A DNA stretch of 64,000 nt from Prevotellaceae bacterium UBA4332 (GCA_002394365.1 DGTQ01000014.1:1-64000), one strand, 5' to 3'; positions 34,278 through 43,431 are shown, counted from the stretch's first letter. The notes: generated by a model from the letters alone, not told the origin. Translations and numbers: made by a program.

Positions 34278-34478
34278 ATGAAAAAGGAATATCCAGAAAT
34301 GCAAGATGAAAAGCAAATGGCATCCGAACCATTAGCAGTTTACGAAGTGCATTCGAGCACCCCTATTATATCAGCAACTGAGGATAGGGAAGCAAAAATT
34401 CTGGCAAGTACAGTATCCGTAGATGAGTATTTTGATGAATTGATTTCCTTAGTGCATCAAGACTATGCGGATTTATAA
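34278..34478 (+). CDS. Small antitoxin-like protein
   Basis: A 66-residue acidic protein. The C-terminal part (STVSVDEYFDELISLVHQDY) resembles small antitoxins that sit before ParE/RelE toxins in Bacteroidetes. The end overlaps by 14 bp the start of a broken RelE/ParE-like reading frame, the usual layout of such pairs. A DNA-binding motif is not obvious. The antitoxin assignment rests on the neighbour. Confidence 0.6.
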   Translation: MKKEYPEMQDEKQMASEPLAVYEVHSSTPIISATEDREAKILASTVSVDEYFDELISLVHQDYADL

Positions 34479-34622
34479 GGTTAAGATTAGCCGTACAGCA
34501 TACCTTGATATGTCTAAGTTACGTATTTTCCTGCGTAATATGCTATTCGAAATTTATATCACATAGAAGGAGATTATGTTATTGTGGATAGAATATTTCC
34601 TTCAGTGATGAATAAAGGTTAG
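34465..34622 (+). pseudogene. RelE/ParE-type toxin remnant
   Basis: The ATG at 34465 gives MRIYKVKISRTAYLDMSKLR, a typical ParE/RelE N-terminus, but the frame stops at 34566. From about 34548 another frame reads HIEGDYVIVDRIFPSVMNKG, a typical toxin C-terminus, and stops at 34622. Together these are only about half the size of a ParE toxin, so an internal deletion with frameshift has destroyed it. Confidence 0.75.
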
Positions 34623-34672
34623 TATTCGTTTTCTTTGCGCCAGCACACTTGCCTAAGCAATACAGGATTTTT

Positions 34673-34982
34673 AACCACGGATTATGCGGATATGCACGGA
34701 AGATTTTGGACAAGATTTTAAAATCTAAGAAAAATCTAATCTAAAATAAGCAAGGACGATTATCGGGATTTCGCCTACGGCTCAAAAATCTAACGAAAAT
34801 CTAAAGTAAAATCAAAGAACATAAACAGTAAACGGTAAACCGTAAACTATAAACTCTTTTACAGTCCGCATGGTCTTTGCGAGAAACCTAAAAAGATAAT
34901 AGCGTTTTCGTAGCCCTTAGGGCGTTTCGTATTCGTAGGAGCACAGCTCCGTTTCGTACGCAGTTTTAGAATAAAACAAGTT
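34673..34982 (+). repeat. Repeat block B upstream of wzt
   Basis: Second, shorter copy of block A. Together the two flank the toxin-antitoxin remnant. It contains the CGTTTCG repeat family and the hairpin GTTTTA-GAA-TAAAAC 9 bp before the wzt ATG. Confidence 0.88.
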
Positions 34983-34986
34983 TTTT

Positions 34987-36252
34987 ATGGATAAAAACAT
35001 AGCAATAGAATTTGATGGTGTAGGCAAGCAGTACAGGCTTGGCTTGGTAGGCACAGGCAGCTTGCAACACGATATTAACCGTTGGTGGCAGACCTCCATT
35101 CTGGGTAAGGAAGACCCATACCTCAAGATTGGTGAGGTCAATGACCGCTCCACAAAAGGACACTCTGACTATGTCTGGGCTTTGAAGGATATATCTTTCA
35201 AGGTGGAGCAAGGCGATGTTGTCGGCATCATAGGCAAGAACGGAGCAGGCAAGAGCACCCTCTTGAAACTCCTAAGCCATATCACTGCCCCCAGCACAGG
35301 CCATATCACCTATAGAGGTAGAATCGCCTCCTTGCTTGAAGTCGGCACAGGCTTCCATCCAGAGATGACTGCCAGGGACAATATCTATATGAACGGCTCT
35401 ATTATGGGCATGAGTAAACATGAGATAGACCGTAAACTCGATGAAATTATCGATTTCGCAGGCATTGAAAGATATATTGATACCCCAGTCAAGAGGTTCT
35501 CTTCAGGTATGACCGTCCGCTTAGGCTTTGCTGTAGCTGCCTTCCTTGAACCTGAAATCCTTGTTGTCGATGAGGTCCTTGCTGTAGGTGATGCCGAATT
35601 CCAAAAGAAAGCCATAGGCAAGATGCAAGATGTAAGCAAGGGGGAAGGAAGAACTGTGCTTTTCGTGAGCCATAATATGGCGAGCATAAAAGCATTATGC
35701 AATAAAGGCATTCTGCTTGAGAATGGAATGCTAAAATATCAAGGAGACGTCTTTAAAACTGTAGATAAATATCTAAGCAATCACTTACAGGTAAATGAGG
35801 AAAAACCTATATCGACACTATTTAAAATTAACAATAGAGATTTGACAATTGATAGTTTTACAATAAATGGAAGTTCTGGTTGTAATCTTAGATTAGATTA
35901 TCCTAAGCGTACTTTACAATTTGAACTGAAAGGACATTTTAAAGGTAAAGCCAATTTGGATTTAGAAACGTATATATATTCAGACAACGAAGTACTTGTT
36001 GCAAAAAAAACACCTGCTTTATCGTCTGGTGAAACAATAGCTGTTGATGATAGCGACTTTGTTTTACGTCAGACTTTAGATATGCCTAAAGAGTTTACCA
36101 ATGGTACTTATTTCTTAAAATGGGACTTGACGCATCCCAAAGTCCAAACTATTGCTTCTACTGATGCTCCTTTTCATCTGAATTTAACGGGATACTATAC
36201 TCCTCAAGGAATATCTGTAGATAATAAAATATTTGGTTTACTTTATTTATAA
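34987..36252 (+). CDS. wzt: Polysaccharide ABC exporter ATPase with C-terminal glycan-binding domain (Wzt-like)
   Basis: This is the ATPase of the Wzm/Wzt exporter, 421 residues. Walker A is GKNGAGKS (83-90), signature FSSGM (171-175), Walker B ILVVDE (191-196), with VSHNM as switch region. Residues about 260-421 form an extra beta-rich domain (LRLDYPKRTLQFELKG, NGTYFLKWDLTHP), as in Wzt proteins that recognise capped O-antigen chains before export. The end of the gene (TAATG) overlaps the next start by one base. The C-terminal half has lower GC content than the N-terminal half, suggesting exchange of the recognition domain. Confidence 0.94.
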   Translation: MDKNIAIEFDGVGKQYRLGLVGTGSLQHDINRWWQTSILGKEDPYLKIGEVNDRSTKGHSDYVWALKDISFKVEQGDVVGIIGKNGAGKSTLLKLLSHITAPSTGHITYRGRIASLLEVGTGFHPEMTARDNIYMNGSIMGMSKHEIDRKLDEIIDFAGIERYIDTPVKRFSSGMTVRLGFAVAAFLEPEILVVDEVLAVGDAEFQKKAIGKMQDVSKGEGRTVLFVSHNMASIKALCNKGILLENGMLKYQGDVFKTVDKYLSNHLQVNEEKPISTLFKINNRDLTIDSFTINGSSGCNLRLDYPKRTLQFELKGHFKGKANLDLETYIYSDNEVLVAKKTPALSSGETIAVDDSDFVLRQTLDMPKEFTNGTYFLKWDLTHPKVQTIASTDAPFHLNLTGYYTPQGISVDNKIFGLLYL

Positions 36253-36974
36253 TGCAAATGATTTATAGAATTTTACATATAGCCAGAAAAATCTTGGAAA
36301 AAATCCATATTATCCATTCTGATGCAGAGCGTGTAGAAATAAAAAAAAGGCAAGATTATGAGTATCTTATATCTCATGGTGTTGAAACCGAGTATGGAAA
36401 TGTAAAATTACAGAGTTTACCAATTATTGTTAAAGTTCCAAATAGTCATATAAAAATAGAAAAAGGGGTTACTCTTGTTTCAGATCCCAGAGTAAATCCA
36501 AGTGGAATAGTACATCCATGTACTTTGGTGACACAAAGTTCTCAGGCATGTATAATAATAGGAAAGGATTCGGGTATGTCTGGAGCCACTATTTGTTGCA
36601 TGAAAAAAGTTGTAATAGGAGAATATGTGGGACTTGGTGCTAATGTTTCTATATTTGATAATGATTTTCATGCTGTAAATCCGTACTATAGGAAATTCAA
36701 TAATGTAGAGTATACAAAATGTAAGGAAGTGATAATAGATGATTTCGTATGGGTAGGAGCAAACTCTATAATTTTAAAAGGTGTTCACATAGGGTGTGGC
36801 GCTGTTATTGGGGCAGGCTCAGTTGTGACTTCAGATGTGCCAGAGTTGTGTGTTTATGCTGGTAATCCAGCGAAATTTGTAAAAAAAGTAGATATTACAG
36901 ACGAACAATATAAAGCAGTATTTGGAAAAAATAAAGACGCTTTCTTGATATATGATGACAATGCAACCAGATAG
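36252..36974 (+). CDS. Left-handed beta-helix acetyltransferase
   Basis: The 240-residue product has hexapeptide repeats (ISI-type turns such as VVIGEYVGLGANVSIFDND, VIIDDFVWVGANSIILKGVHIG, AVIGAGSVVTSDVPE and YAGNPAKFVKK), placing it in the WcaF/CatB/NodL group of acyl-CoA-dependent O- or N-acetyltransferases. The catalytic His is likely in NDFHAVNP. It would acetylate a sugar of the exported glycan. It is coupled to wzt by a one-base overlap. Confidence 0.9.
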   Translation: MQMIYRILHIARKILEKIHIIHSDAERVEIKKRQDYEYLISHGVETEYGNVKLQSLPIIVKVPNSHIKIEKGVTLVSDPRVNPSGIVHPCTLVTQSSQACIIIGKDSGMSGATICCMKKVVIGEYVGLGANVSIFDNDFHAVNPYYRKFNNVEYTKCKEVIIDDFVWVGANSIILKGVHIGCGAVIGAGSVVTSDVPELCVYAGNPAKFVKKVDITDEQYKAVFGKNKDAFLIYDDNATR

Positions 36975-37962
36975 AAAAATAGTTGTACTAACTCCCGTAA
37001 AGAATGAAGCATGGATACTTCCTCTTTTTTGTAAATCTGCAAGTGTTTGGGCTGACCATATAATAATTGCAGACCAAAAATCCACTGATGGTTCTAAGGA
37101 AATAGCCTCTCAATTTTCAAAGGTTGTTGTAATAGATAACGACTCTGCTGATTTAGATGAAGGATACCGTGACAGGCTATTAATAAATAAAGCCAGAGAG
37201 TTGGTGGGTAACAATGGAATTTTGTTTAGAGTAGATGCAGATGAGATATTTACTCCAAACTTTCAGTCTTGTGATTGGAAAACTATAAAAGAGGCAAAAG
37301 CCGGAACTGTGTTTATGTTTAGATGGATACAAATGTATAAAAAGTTGTCTTTCTGTTGGGAAAACAAAGGACAAAAGACATACGGTGCTTTTGTAGACGA
37401 TGGACGAGAATATTCTCCTAAAGGATTAATACATGCTCGGAGTATGTTTAATTCAAAAACGAAGGAAGATACTATCGTGTTACAAGATATTGCATTACTT
37501 CATTTCCAATTTGCAGACTGGAAGAGAATGTGTAGCAAGCATATCTGGTATCAGTGTTTTGAGAGAATTAAATTTCCACAAAAGAGCGCAATCGATATCT
37601 ATCGAATGTATCATTGGATGTATAATCCTTCATTGCCTTATAAAAAAATACCAACAGAGTGGATAAAAGATTACAAGGAAAAGTACGATATTGATATATA
37701 CAACTATAAAGTGGAAAATAGATATTGGTGGGATGATAAGACGAAAGAATATTTTCAACAATTTTCACCACGATACTTTAAGCATATAGAAACATATTAT
37801 ACTATACGAGAACTATTGACCGCATCGGGCAAGAATATCCTTGATAAGTTGTTGATGCTGTACTTACATTGCACAAGAGAAATATACAATGTAAAGAGTG
37901 GATTTATATATAAACTAATCCTAAAGATAGATTCTTTTTTGAAAAATCGAATTGGAGTGTGA
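36961..37962 (+). CDS. Family 2-type glycosyltransferase
   Basis: A GT-A type enzyme of about 333 residues. I prefer the ATG at 36961 (MQPDRKIVVLTPVKNE) over the one at 36952; both overlap the acetyltransferase end. The N-terminus has VVLTPVKNEAWIL and IIIADQKSTDGSKEI, and the metal-binding motif is RVDADEIF (about 85-92). The C-terminal half (RMCSKHIWYQCFERIKFP, RMYHWMYNPSLPYK) is variable. Sugar and acceptor are not predictable. Confidence 0.88.
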   Translation: MQPDRKIVVLTPVKNEAWILPLFCKSASVWADHIIIADQKSTDGSKEIASQFSKVVVIDNDSADLDEGYRDRLLINKARELVGNNGILFRVDADEIFTPNFQSCDWKTIKEAKAGTVFMFRWIQMYKKLSFCWENKGQKTYGAFVDDGREYSPKGLIHARSMFNSKTKEDTIVLQDIALLHFQFADWKRMCSKHIWYQCFERIKFPQKSAIDIYRMYHWMYNPSLPYKKIPTEWIKDYKEKYDIDIYNYKVENRYWWDDKTKEYFQQFSPRYFKHIETYYTIRELLTASGKNILDKLLMLYLHCTREIYNVKSGFIYKLILKIDSFLKNRIGV

Positions 37963-37995
37963 TGAGCGTAATTACATTATAGAACTTAGCATTTT

Positions 37996-39024
37996 ATGAA
38001 TATAAGATTATTATATGTTGATGTTGCTAAAGGCATCGGGATCTTATTAGTAGTAGTGGGGCATCTTTCATGGGGATGTCATACCAGAGAAGTTCATTCT
38101 GTTATTAATATCTTTCATATGCCCTTTTGGTTTTTTGTTTCTGCATTTTTCTTTAAAGGAAGTACGTGGTATGAATTACTTACAAAGAAAGTAAGCAGGT
38201 TAGTTATTCCTTATTTCTTTTATGGTCTTTTCGCATTTGTATTATATTATAAAATTACCCCCCCCTCACATATATTAACAGGACTCAAAGAACAAATGGT
38301 TCATTTTTGTATAGGTATGAGAAGCAATGGGTATATGTTTTCTTCAACTTTGTGGTTTTTAAGTTCTTTATTTGGAGTGTATGTCATATCAAATCTTTTT
38401 ACAAGAATAACAGACAAAAAGTATGCTAATACAATAAAGTTTTTGCTTATACTAACTTTGTTCAACGTAGGAATGTTGTCAGACTATTATGATATTATAT
38501 TACCACTAAATTTAGATGTGTCTATATACATGTTGCCCTATTTCTTCCTGGGCTATTATTCAAAAGATACTGTAAGTAAAATCCCAAAAGTGAATAATCG
38601 CTTTTTTTTGATGTTGACTTTATCAGCTATAGTATTTTTCTTTTATTACATATGTATAGAGAGAAGATATATATCAGATGTCAATATATACGCATGCAAA
38701 TTTGGCGTATACCCTTTTAATTATATATCTGCTTTTGGTGGGATTATGATACTTTTGTTATTATCGCAGTTCATAAGTAGATATGAGAATAGTTATATGA
38801 GTAAAATCTTAAGTTGGTTAGGAAAGAATTCAATAATTATCTTTATAGTTCATCAGGCTTTCATAATACACCCACTAAATTGCTGTAATATTTTGGCCGA
38901 AAACACCATGACAAATGGTATTTTGCGTTTTTCAATTGTCATTCTTATATCGTCGTGTTTAGTACCTGTCATAAATAAATATTTATATTGGAGTATAGGT
39001 TTAAGAAAGGAATTATCAGTATGA
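37996..39024 (+). CDS. Membrane acyltransferase (family 3)
   Basis: A polytopic membrane O-acyltransferase of the OafA/fucose-acetylase group, 342 residues with about ten helices. The N-terminal motif YVDVAKGIGILLVVVGH with the conserved His, and FHMPFWFFVSAFFFKGS, are typical. It would add acetyl groups to a lipid-linked glycan. Its stop overlaps by 4 bp (ATGA) the start of the truncated glycosyltransferase at 39021, showing what the original next gene was. Confidence 0.92.
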   Translation: MNIRLLYVDVAKGIGILLVVVGHLSWGCHTREVHSVINIFHMPFWFFVSAFFFKGSTWYELLTKKVSRLVIPYFFYGLFAFVLYYKITPPSHILTGLKEQMVHFCIGMRSNGYMFSSTLWFLSSLFGVYVISNLFTRITDKKYANTIKFLLILTLFNVGMLSDYYDIILPLNLDVSIYMLPYFFLGYYSKDTVSKIPKVNNRFFLMLTLSAIVFFFYYICIERRYISDVNIYACKFGVYPFNYISAFGGIMILLLLSQFISRYENSYMSKILSWLGKNSIIIFIVHQAFIIHPLNCCNILAENTMTNGILRFSIVILISSCLVPVINKYLYWSIGLRKELSV

Positions 39025-39116
39025 AACTTTCAATAATCACGATAAACTACAATAACCTGGAGGGATTGAAGAGGAGATTGATATTCGTAAGCAAAATGGA
39101 GAGTATAAAAATATAA
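39021..39116 (+). pseudogene. 5' fragment of a family 2 glycosyltransferase
   Basis: The frame starts MKLSIITINYNNLEGLKR, the same 18 residues as the intact enzyme starting at 39614, then runs into unrelated sequence and stops at 39116. The matching 54 bp (39021-39074 against 39614-39667) differ at four positions, all synonymous. It is the remnant of a glycosyltransferase gene interrupted by the 39122 gene. Confidence 0.88.
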
Positions 39117-39121
39117 TAGCG

Positions 39122-39589
39122 ATGACACAACTATCAAAAAAAGAACATAACGAACAAATGGCGGACATGAAGTCGTTTGACGAGCAGATGCCGTGCGTCG
39201 GGATATTTTGGTATGACCTTGATGACAGAGTGCTCTTTGGGGTACGTAAGAAGGAACTTACTCCACAGATGGTGGAGGAAGCAGCAGAAAAGGGCAAACC
39301 TTTCATCAACTATCCACAACTGCACAGGCAGGTGTGGGCAAAGGAATATTTCCGTGCGCAAGCTAAACATCTGGATACAAAGTTCAAGGGAGACTATACG
39401 CAGGTGCCCCGTGGGCGAGTGGCATGGACCATTGACAAGTTCATTGTGCTTGTTGGCAAGTGGGCTGAGCCTATCCAAGATGAGTTGACGGAGTTGATAG
39501 AGCAGGAATTTTCCTTACCTTACTTTGAATTTGTCTATGATGAACATTGGGATTTAGGACATGGCTGGAGCGGTGATATGCCAAAATAG
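39122..39589 (+). CDS. Conserved unknown protein embedded in the glycan cluster
   Basis: The 155-residue acidic protein has a higher GC content than its neighbours. It contains MPCVGIFWYDLDDRVLFGVRK, HRQVWAKEYFRAQAKH, VPRGRVAWTIDKFIVLVGKW and a C-terminal DEHWDLGHGWSGDMP. I cannot assign a function; it does not look like a sugar enzyme. The frame is open upstream to about 39062 (EIDIRKQNGEYKNIIA before the Met), which may be the end of another gene carried in with it. It sits between a truncated and an intact copy of the same glycosyltransferase. Confidence 0.75.
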   Translation: MTQLSKKEHNEQMADMKSFDEQMPCVGIFWYDLDDRVLFGVRKKELTPQMVEEAAEKGKPFINYPQLHRQVWAKEYFRAQAKHLDTKFKGDYTQVPRGRVAWTIDKFIVLVGKWAEPIQDELTELIEQEFSLPYFEFVYDEHWDLGHGWSGDMPK

Positions 39590-39613
39590 GGGAAGGGCAA
39601 AAAGAGGAAAACG

Positions 39614-40402
39614 ATGAAACTTTCAATAATCACGATAAACTATAATAACTTGGAGGGGCTGAAGAGGACTTACGAAAGTGTAGTCTCTCAGACCTGTCAG
39701 GATTTCGAGTGGATAATCATAGATGGCGGTTCCACCGATGGCTCTAAGGAATTTATAGAGGAACATCAAGGTCAGTTCGCCTATTGGTGCAGTGAGCCTG
39801 ATAAGGGCATTTATAATGCGATGAATAAAGGTATCGCAAAGGCAACAGGTGAATACTTGCAGTTCCTTAATAGTGGCGATAACCTTGTTGACGATAAGGT
39901 GATAGAAGAGTTCTTGGCTCTTGGTTGGGATGAAGATGTCGTATCTGGAGATATAATATTGGATGGTGATATAAATGAAATTAGATATAACCCTGATGAA
40001 GATGAGTTGGATTTTGATAGAATGAGAAGCGGTGCTGGTGTAACTCATCCATCATCATACATAAAAAAAGAACTATTTGATAAATATGGTTTGTATGATG
40101 AAAACTTTCGTATCGTCTCCGATTGGAAATTCTTTATTAATGTTTTAATCATTCAAAACCGTAGCTATAGGCATTGGAAAAGAATTGTTGCAAACTTCAA
40201 TACTGATGGAATCTGTTCTTCTCCAGAAAATGCAAATTTACACAAAAGGGAAAGAACCGAAGTTTTGAGCAACTATAAAAGGATTGTGCGTCCAATAGAG
40301 AAACGTGAAAAGCGTATTCAGGAACTTGACTTGCCTGTTGGGGTAATATTGAAACAGAGGATTATAAATAAATTCAGAAAACTTTTTAATAGGAGTGTAT
40401 GA
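39614..40402 (+). CDS. Family 2 glycosyltransferase (WcaE-like)
   Basis: GT-A fold enzyme, 262 residues. IITINYNNLEGL at the N-terminus, WIIIDGGSTDGS, AYWCSEPDKGIYNAMNKGI and FLNSGD (metal-binding region) are typical of the WcaE-like branch, then THPSSYIKKELF and IVSDWKFF. It overlaps the next glycosyltransferase by 4 bp (ATGA). Confidence 0.93.
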   Translation: MKLSIITINYNNLEGLKRTYESVVSQTCQDFEWIIIDGGSTDGSKEFIEEHQGQFAYWCSEPDKGIYNAMNKGIAKATGEYLQFLNSGDNLVDDKVIEEFLALGWDEDVVSGDIILDGDINEIRYNPDEDELDFDRMRSGAGVTHPSSYIKKELFDKYGLYDENFRIVSDWKFFINVLIIQNRSYRHWKRIVANFNTDGICSSPENANLHKRERTEVLSNYKRIVRPIEKREKRIQELDLPVGVILKQRIINKFRKLFNRSV

Positions 40403-41235
40403 GTGATTGTCTTATTTCAATAATTGTTCCATGTTACAATGGAGAAGAATTCCTACGAGATACTCTTGATTGTCTAAAAGAACAGACCATTAAGGACTGG
40501 GAGTGCGTAATAGTGAATGATGGCTCTACAGACAATAGCATAGAGATACTTCGTGAATACGAAGCAAAAGATTCTCGCTATAAGGTAATAGACAAGAAGA
40601 ATGAAGGACCTTCTGTTGCACGAAATGTAGCTATTGCTGCATCTTCTGGCAAATATATTTTGCCTCTCGATGCTGATGATTTAATAGCTCCTACATATGC
40701 TGAAAAGGCAATAGAATACCTGGAGCAACATCCCCAAACAAAATTGGTCTATTGCAAGGCAAAGTATTTTGGTGATAGAAATGATGAGTGGAAAGCAGCA
40801 GAATATAGATATGATGAGATAATTTATAAGAATTGTATATTTTGTTCGTGTGTTTATAGGAAAGAAGACTTTGATAAAACAAAAGGATATAATCCGAATA
40901 TGACTTATGGAAACGAAGATTGGGATTTTCTCCTCTCGTTACTAAAACCAGAGGATGGAGTTTATTGTATTCCAGAGACGTTGTTTTTTTATCGTAAGCA
41001 TGGAGTATCCAGGACATCATCGGCAATGGAAAAGAAGGATATGTGTCATCTGCGTATGATGTTAAATCACCCAGAATTGTATTACAATGACATAGAACGT
41101 TCGTTTCATATGGTAAGTTATCAGAAACGATACTATGAGTACGAACTTAATGGAATACTCAACTCAAATGCTTATAGAGTGGGGAAGTTGCTTCTTTCGC
41201 CATTGAAGTGGATGAAGAAAATAATGGGGACTTAA
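40399..41235 (+). CDS. Family 2 glycosyltransferase
   Basis: A 278-residue GT-A enzyme. ISIIVPCYNGEEFLRDTLDCL, CVIVNDGSTDNSIEIL, GPSVARNVAIAASSGKYILPLDADD (DxD in LDADD) and the later GNEDWDFLLSLL, the family's ED base motif, are all present. Coupled to the gene before by ATGA overlap. Confidence 0.94.
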   Translation: MSDCLISIIVPCYNGEEFLRDTLDCLKEQTIKDWECVIVNDGSTDNSIEILREYEAKDSRYKVIDKKNEGPSVARNVAIAASSGKYILPLDADDLIAPTYAEKAIEYLEQHPQTKLVYCKAKYFGDRNDEWKAAEYRYDEIIYKNCIFCSCVYRKEDFDKTKGYNPNMTYGNEDWDFLLSLLKPEDGVYCIPETLFFYRKHGVSRTSSAMEKKDMCHLRMMLNHPELYYNDIERSFHMVSYQKRYYEYELNGILNSNAYRVGKLLLSPLKWMKKIMGT

Positions 41236-41322
41236 AACAAAAGAGGCAGTCTGGTTTGGTAATAGAGTGACGCTTTTTATGATTTAATTGGACTACTTAA
41301 AATGTAAAGTTAAGCGTGAGAT

Positions 41323-42267
41323 ATGAATATACTATTAAGTACAGATAATAACTATGTGATGCCAACTGGAGTACTGATGACTTCTATTGGTTACAACAAT
41401 GGGAGTGACGTAAGTTACTACATATTGGTGAATGAGGAATTCACTAATGACAGTCGTGATGCTTTGGTCAGTGTAGCAAATCAGTTTGGCAATAAAATAT
41501 TCTTCTTCACCATTACTCCAGAGATGACAAAGGATTTCCCCTTTGGAAGGGCTGACCAACCTACTCATGTATCAATAGCAACATATTATCGTTTGTTTAT
41601 TACTGAGGTTTTGCCTGCTGATGTTGATAAGATACTATATCTGGACGGTGACATGGTATGTCGCAAGACTTTAGCCGATTTGTGGAACATAGACCTAAAC
41701 GAATATGCAGTAGGTGCAGTGCATGATTGTGATGAGGTTACTCAGACAAAAGACAACCGATTGCCTTATCCTATGGAGACAGGATATTTTAATGCAGGAA
41801 TGCTGTTAATAAATCTTGATTATTGGAGAAAAAATAAGAGCTACAATCGTTTTATAGAATGTATAGTGAAATATCAAAATGAGATTGTTTTCCATGATCA
41901 GGATGTACTAAACATATGCTTCTGGGATAAGAAAAAATGGCTTCCTTTATCATATAATTTTCAAAGCAGTTTTATCCACCTGGCAGAATATAGGACAGAT
42001 TACTCAACAATAGCAAATGAGATTGAAGCAACAAAGTATGATCCTGCAATAATACACTATGTTTCCAGTTCAAAACCTTGGAATGTCAATTGTTTCTTTG
42101 GATATAGAGGTGCGTGGAGATACTATTGGCGCAGATCACAGTGGAGGTCGCAAAAACTAATGAATGATACCCCCCATGGGATAAAAGAAATGCTCAGGAA
42201 TTTCATGCTTAGACATGATTTGTGGTTCCCTAAAAGTAAATACCAAAACATAATACTTAGAAAATAA
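41323..42267 (+). CDS. Family 8 glycosyltransferase
   Basis: The 314-residue enzyme has GT8 motifs: MNILLSTDNNYVMPTGVLMTSI at the N-terminus, SIATYYRLFI, ILYLDGDMVC (DxD at about 107-109), GYFNAGMLLINLDYWR and HYVSSSKPW. GT8 enzymes of this LgtC/RfaJ type transfer galactose or glucose. It lies 87 bp after the preceding gene. Confidence 0.94.
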   Translation: MNILLSTDNNYVMPTGVLMTSIGYNNGSDVSYYILVNEEFTNDSRDALVSVANQFGNKIFFFTITPEMTKDFPFGRADQPTHVSIATYYRLFITEVLPADVDKILYLDGDMVCRKTLADLWNIDLNEYAVGAVHDCDEVTQTKDNRLPYPMETGYFNAGMLLINLDYWRKNKSYNRFIECIVKYQNEIVFHDQDVLNICFWDKKKWLPLSYNFQSSFIHLAEYRTDYSTIANEIEATKYDPAIIHYVSSSKPWNVNCFFGYRGAWRYYWRRSQWRSQKLMNDTPHGIKEMLRNFMLRHDLWFPKSKYQNIILRK

Positions 42268-42282
42268 TAGGTAGATAAAACA

Positions 42283-43431
42283 TTGAAGACTATCCTTTGG
42301 CTATATAGCAAACCTCTAAATCCTGAGGCTGGTGGCACAGAGCGTATTACCAGCCTTGTGCAGCGTGGACTGAGGGCAAGGGGGTATAACTGTATGGATA
42401 TTCTTGAGCTTGACGTCAGTAAACGTAAGGCTGTATATCATGCAAAAGAAATAGAGGATATATATGGCTTTCTGAAGGAAAATAGTGTAGATGTTGTTAT
42501 AAATCAGGTTGGTCATTCTCCTGATTTTTTGAAATGTTTTTTGGATAAAGGAGGTAAGCGTTGGCATGATGAAGGAGGGAGAATAATATCTTGTCTTCAT
42601 TTTCATCCCCAACCCGTTAGTGTTCATTATCAGTTCTCTACAAAGAAATACAAAACCTGGCATGATTACTATGTTATTGCTAAATCGTGGCTGTTTCATG
42701 ATTACTTATATAGAAGAGACAGACGAGTGGTAGGAAAAGGCTACAGGGAATTGTATGATACGTCTGATGTATATGTCATGTTATCAGAGAGTTATCGTGA
42801 TTATATTTGTAAAGGTGCAGGAATTATAGATGACAGGAAGTTAATAGCCATAGGAAATCCTCTAACTTTTAGTGGTATAGCAGATACCTCTATATTGTCT
42901 AAGAAGAGCAATACCATATTAGTGGTAAGCAGACTGATGGATTGGCAAAAACGTGTTTCGTTAAGCATAAAGGCATGGGAGAAGCTGAGCAAAGAGCAAT
43001 CGATGCAAGACTGGAAAATGCAAATCGTTGGCGATGGAGAGGATATGGCATCATACAAGGAGTATGTGGCTAAACATAACATAGAGCGTATATCCTTTGA
43101 AGGACAGCAAAGTCCAGAGCCTTACTATCGTGATGCTAAAATCTTCCTGATGACATCTAAGACAGAGGGGTGGGGATTAACACTTACAGAATCCTTGCAG
43201 CGAGGTGTGGTTCCAATAGCCTTTGATACTTCCACTGCCTTCCATGATATCATTGAGGATGGCGAGAACGGGTTTCTAGTAAAAGAGGGAGAATTAGAAA
43301 CTTTCGCATCTAAAATTGAGCAATTGGCATGTAATGAGCAGTTATGGCAGGATATGGCAGAAAAAGCTCTTGCTTCGGCAAATCGCTTCAGTCTGGATAG
43401 GATAATAAACGAATGGGAAAAGATAATATGA
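42283..43431 (+). CDS. Family 4 glycosyltransferase
   Basis: GT-B enzyme of 382 residues with a TTG start (TTGAAGACTATC); no ATG is suitably placed. N-terminal donor-side motif EAGGTERITSLVQRGL; the C-terminal domain has ILVVSRLMDWQKRVSLSIKAW, WKMQIVGDGEDM, and the GT4 nucleotide-sugar motif SKTEGWGLTLTESLQRG. It overlaps the next gene by 4 bp. Confidence 0.92.
   Translation: MKTILWLYSKPLNPEAGGTERITSLVQRGLRARGYNCMDILELDVSKRKAVYHAKEIEDIYGFLKENSVDVVINQVGHSPDFLKCFLDKGGKRWHDEGGRIISCLHFHPQPVSVHYQFSTKKYKTWHDYYVIAKSWLFHDYLYRRDRRVVGKGYRELYDTSDVYVMLSESYRDYICKGAGIIDDRKLIAIGNPLTFSGIADTSILSKKSNTILVVSRLMDWQKRVSLSIKAWEKLSKEQSMQDWKMQIVGDGEDMASYKEYVAKHNIERISFEGQQSPEPYYRDAKIFLMTSKTEGWGLTLTESLQRGVVPIAFDTSTAFHDIIEDGENGFLVKEGELETFASKIEQLACNEQLWQDMAEKALASANRFSLDRIINEWEKII

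Noticed and set aside
33673..34986. Invertible promoter region controlling the glycan cluster
   Set aside because: Bacteroides capsule loci often have these, but here the repeated blocks are direct, not inverted, and no invertase gene or inverted ends are seen.
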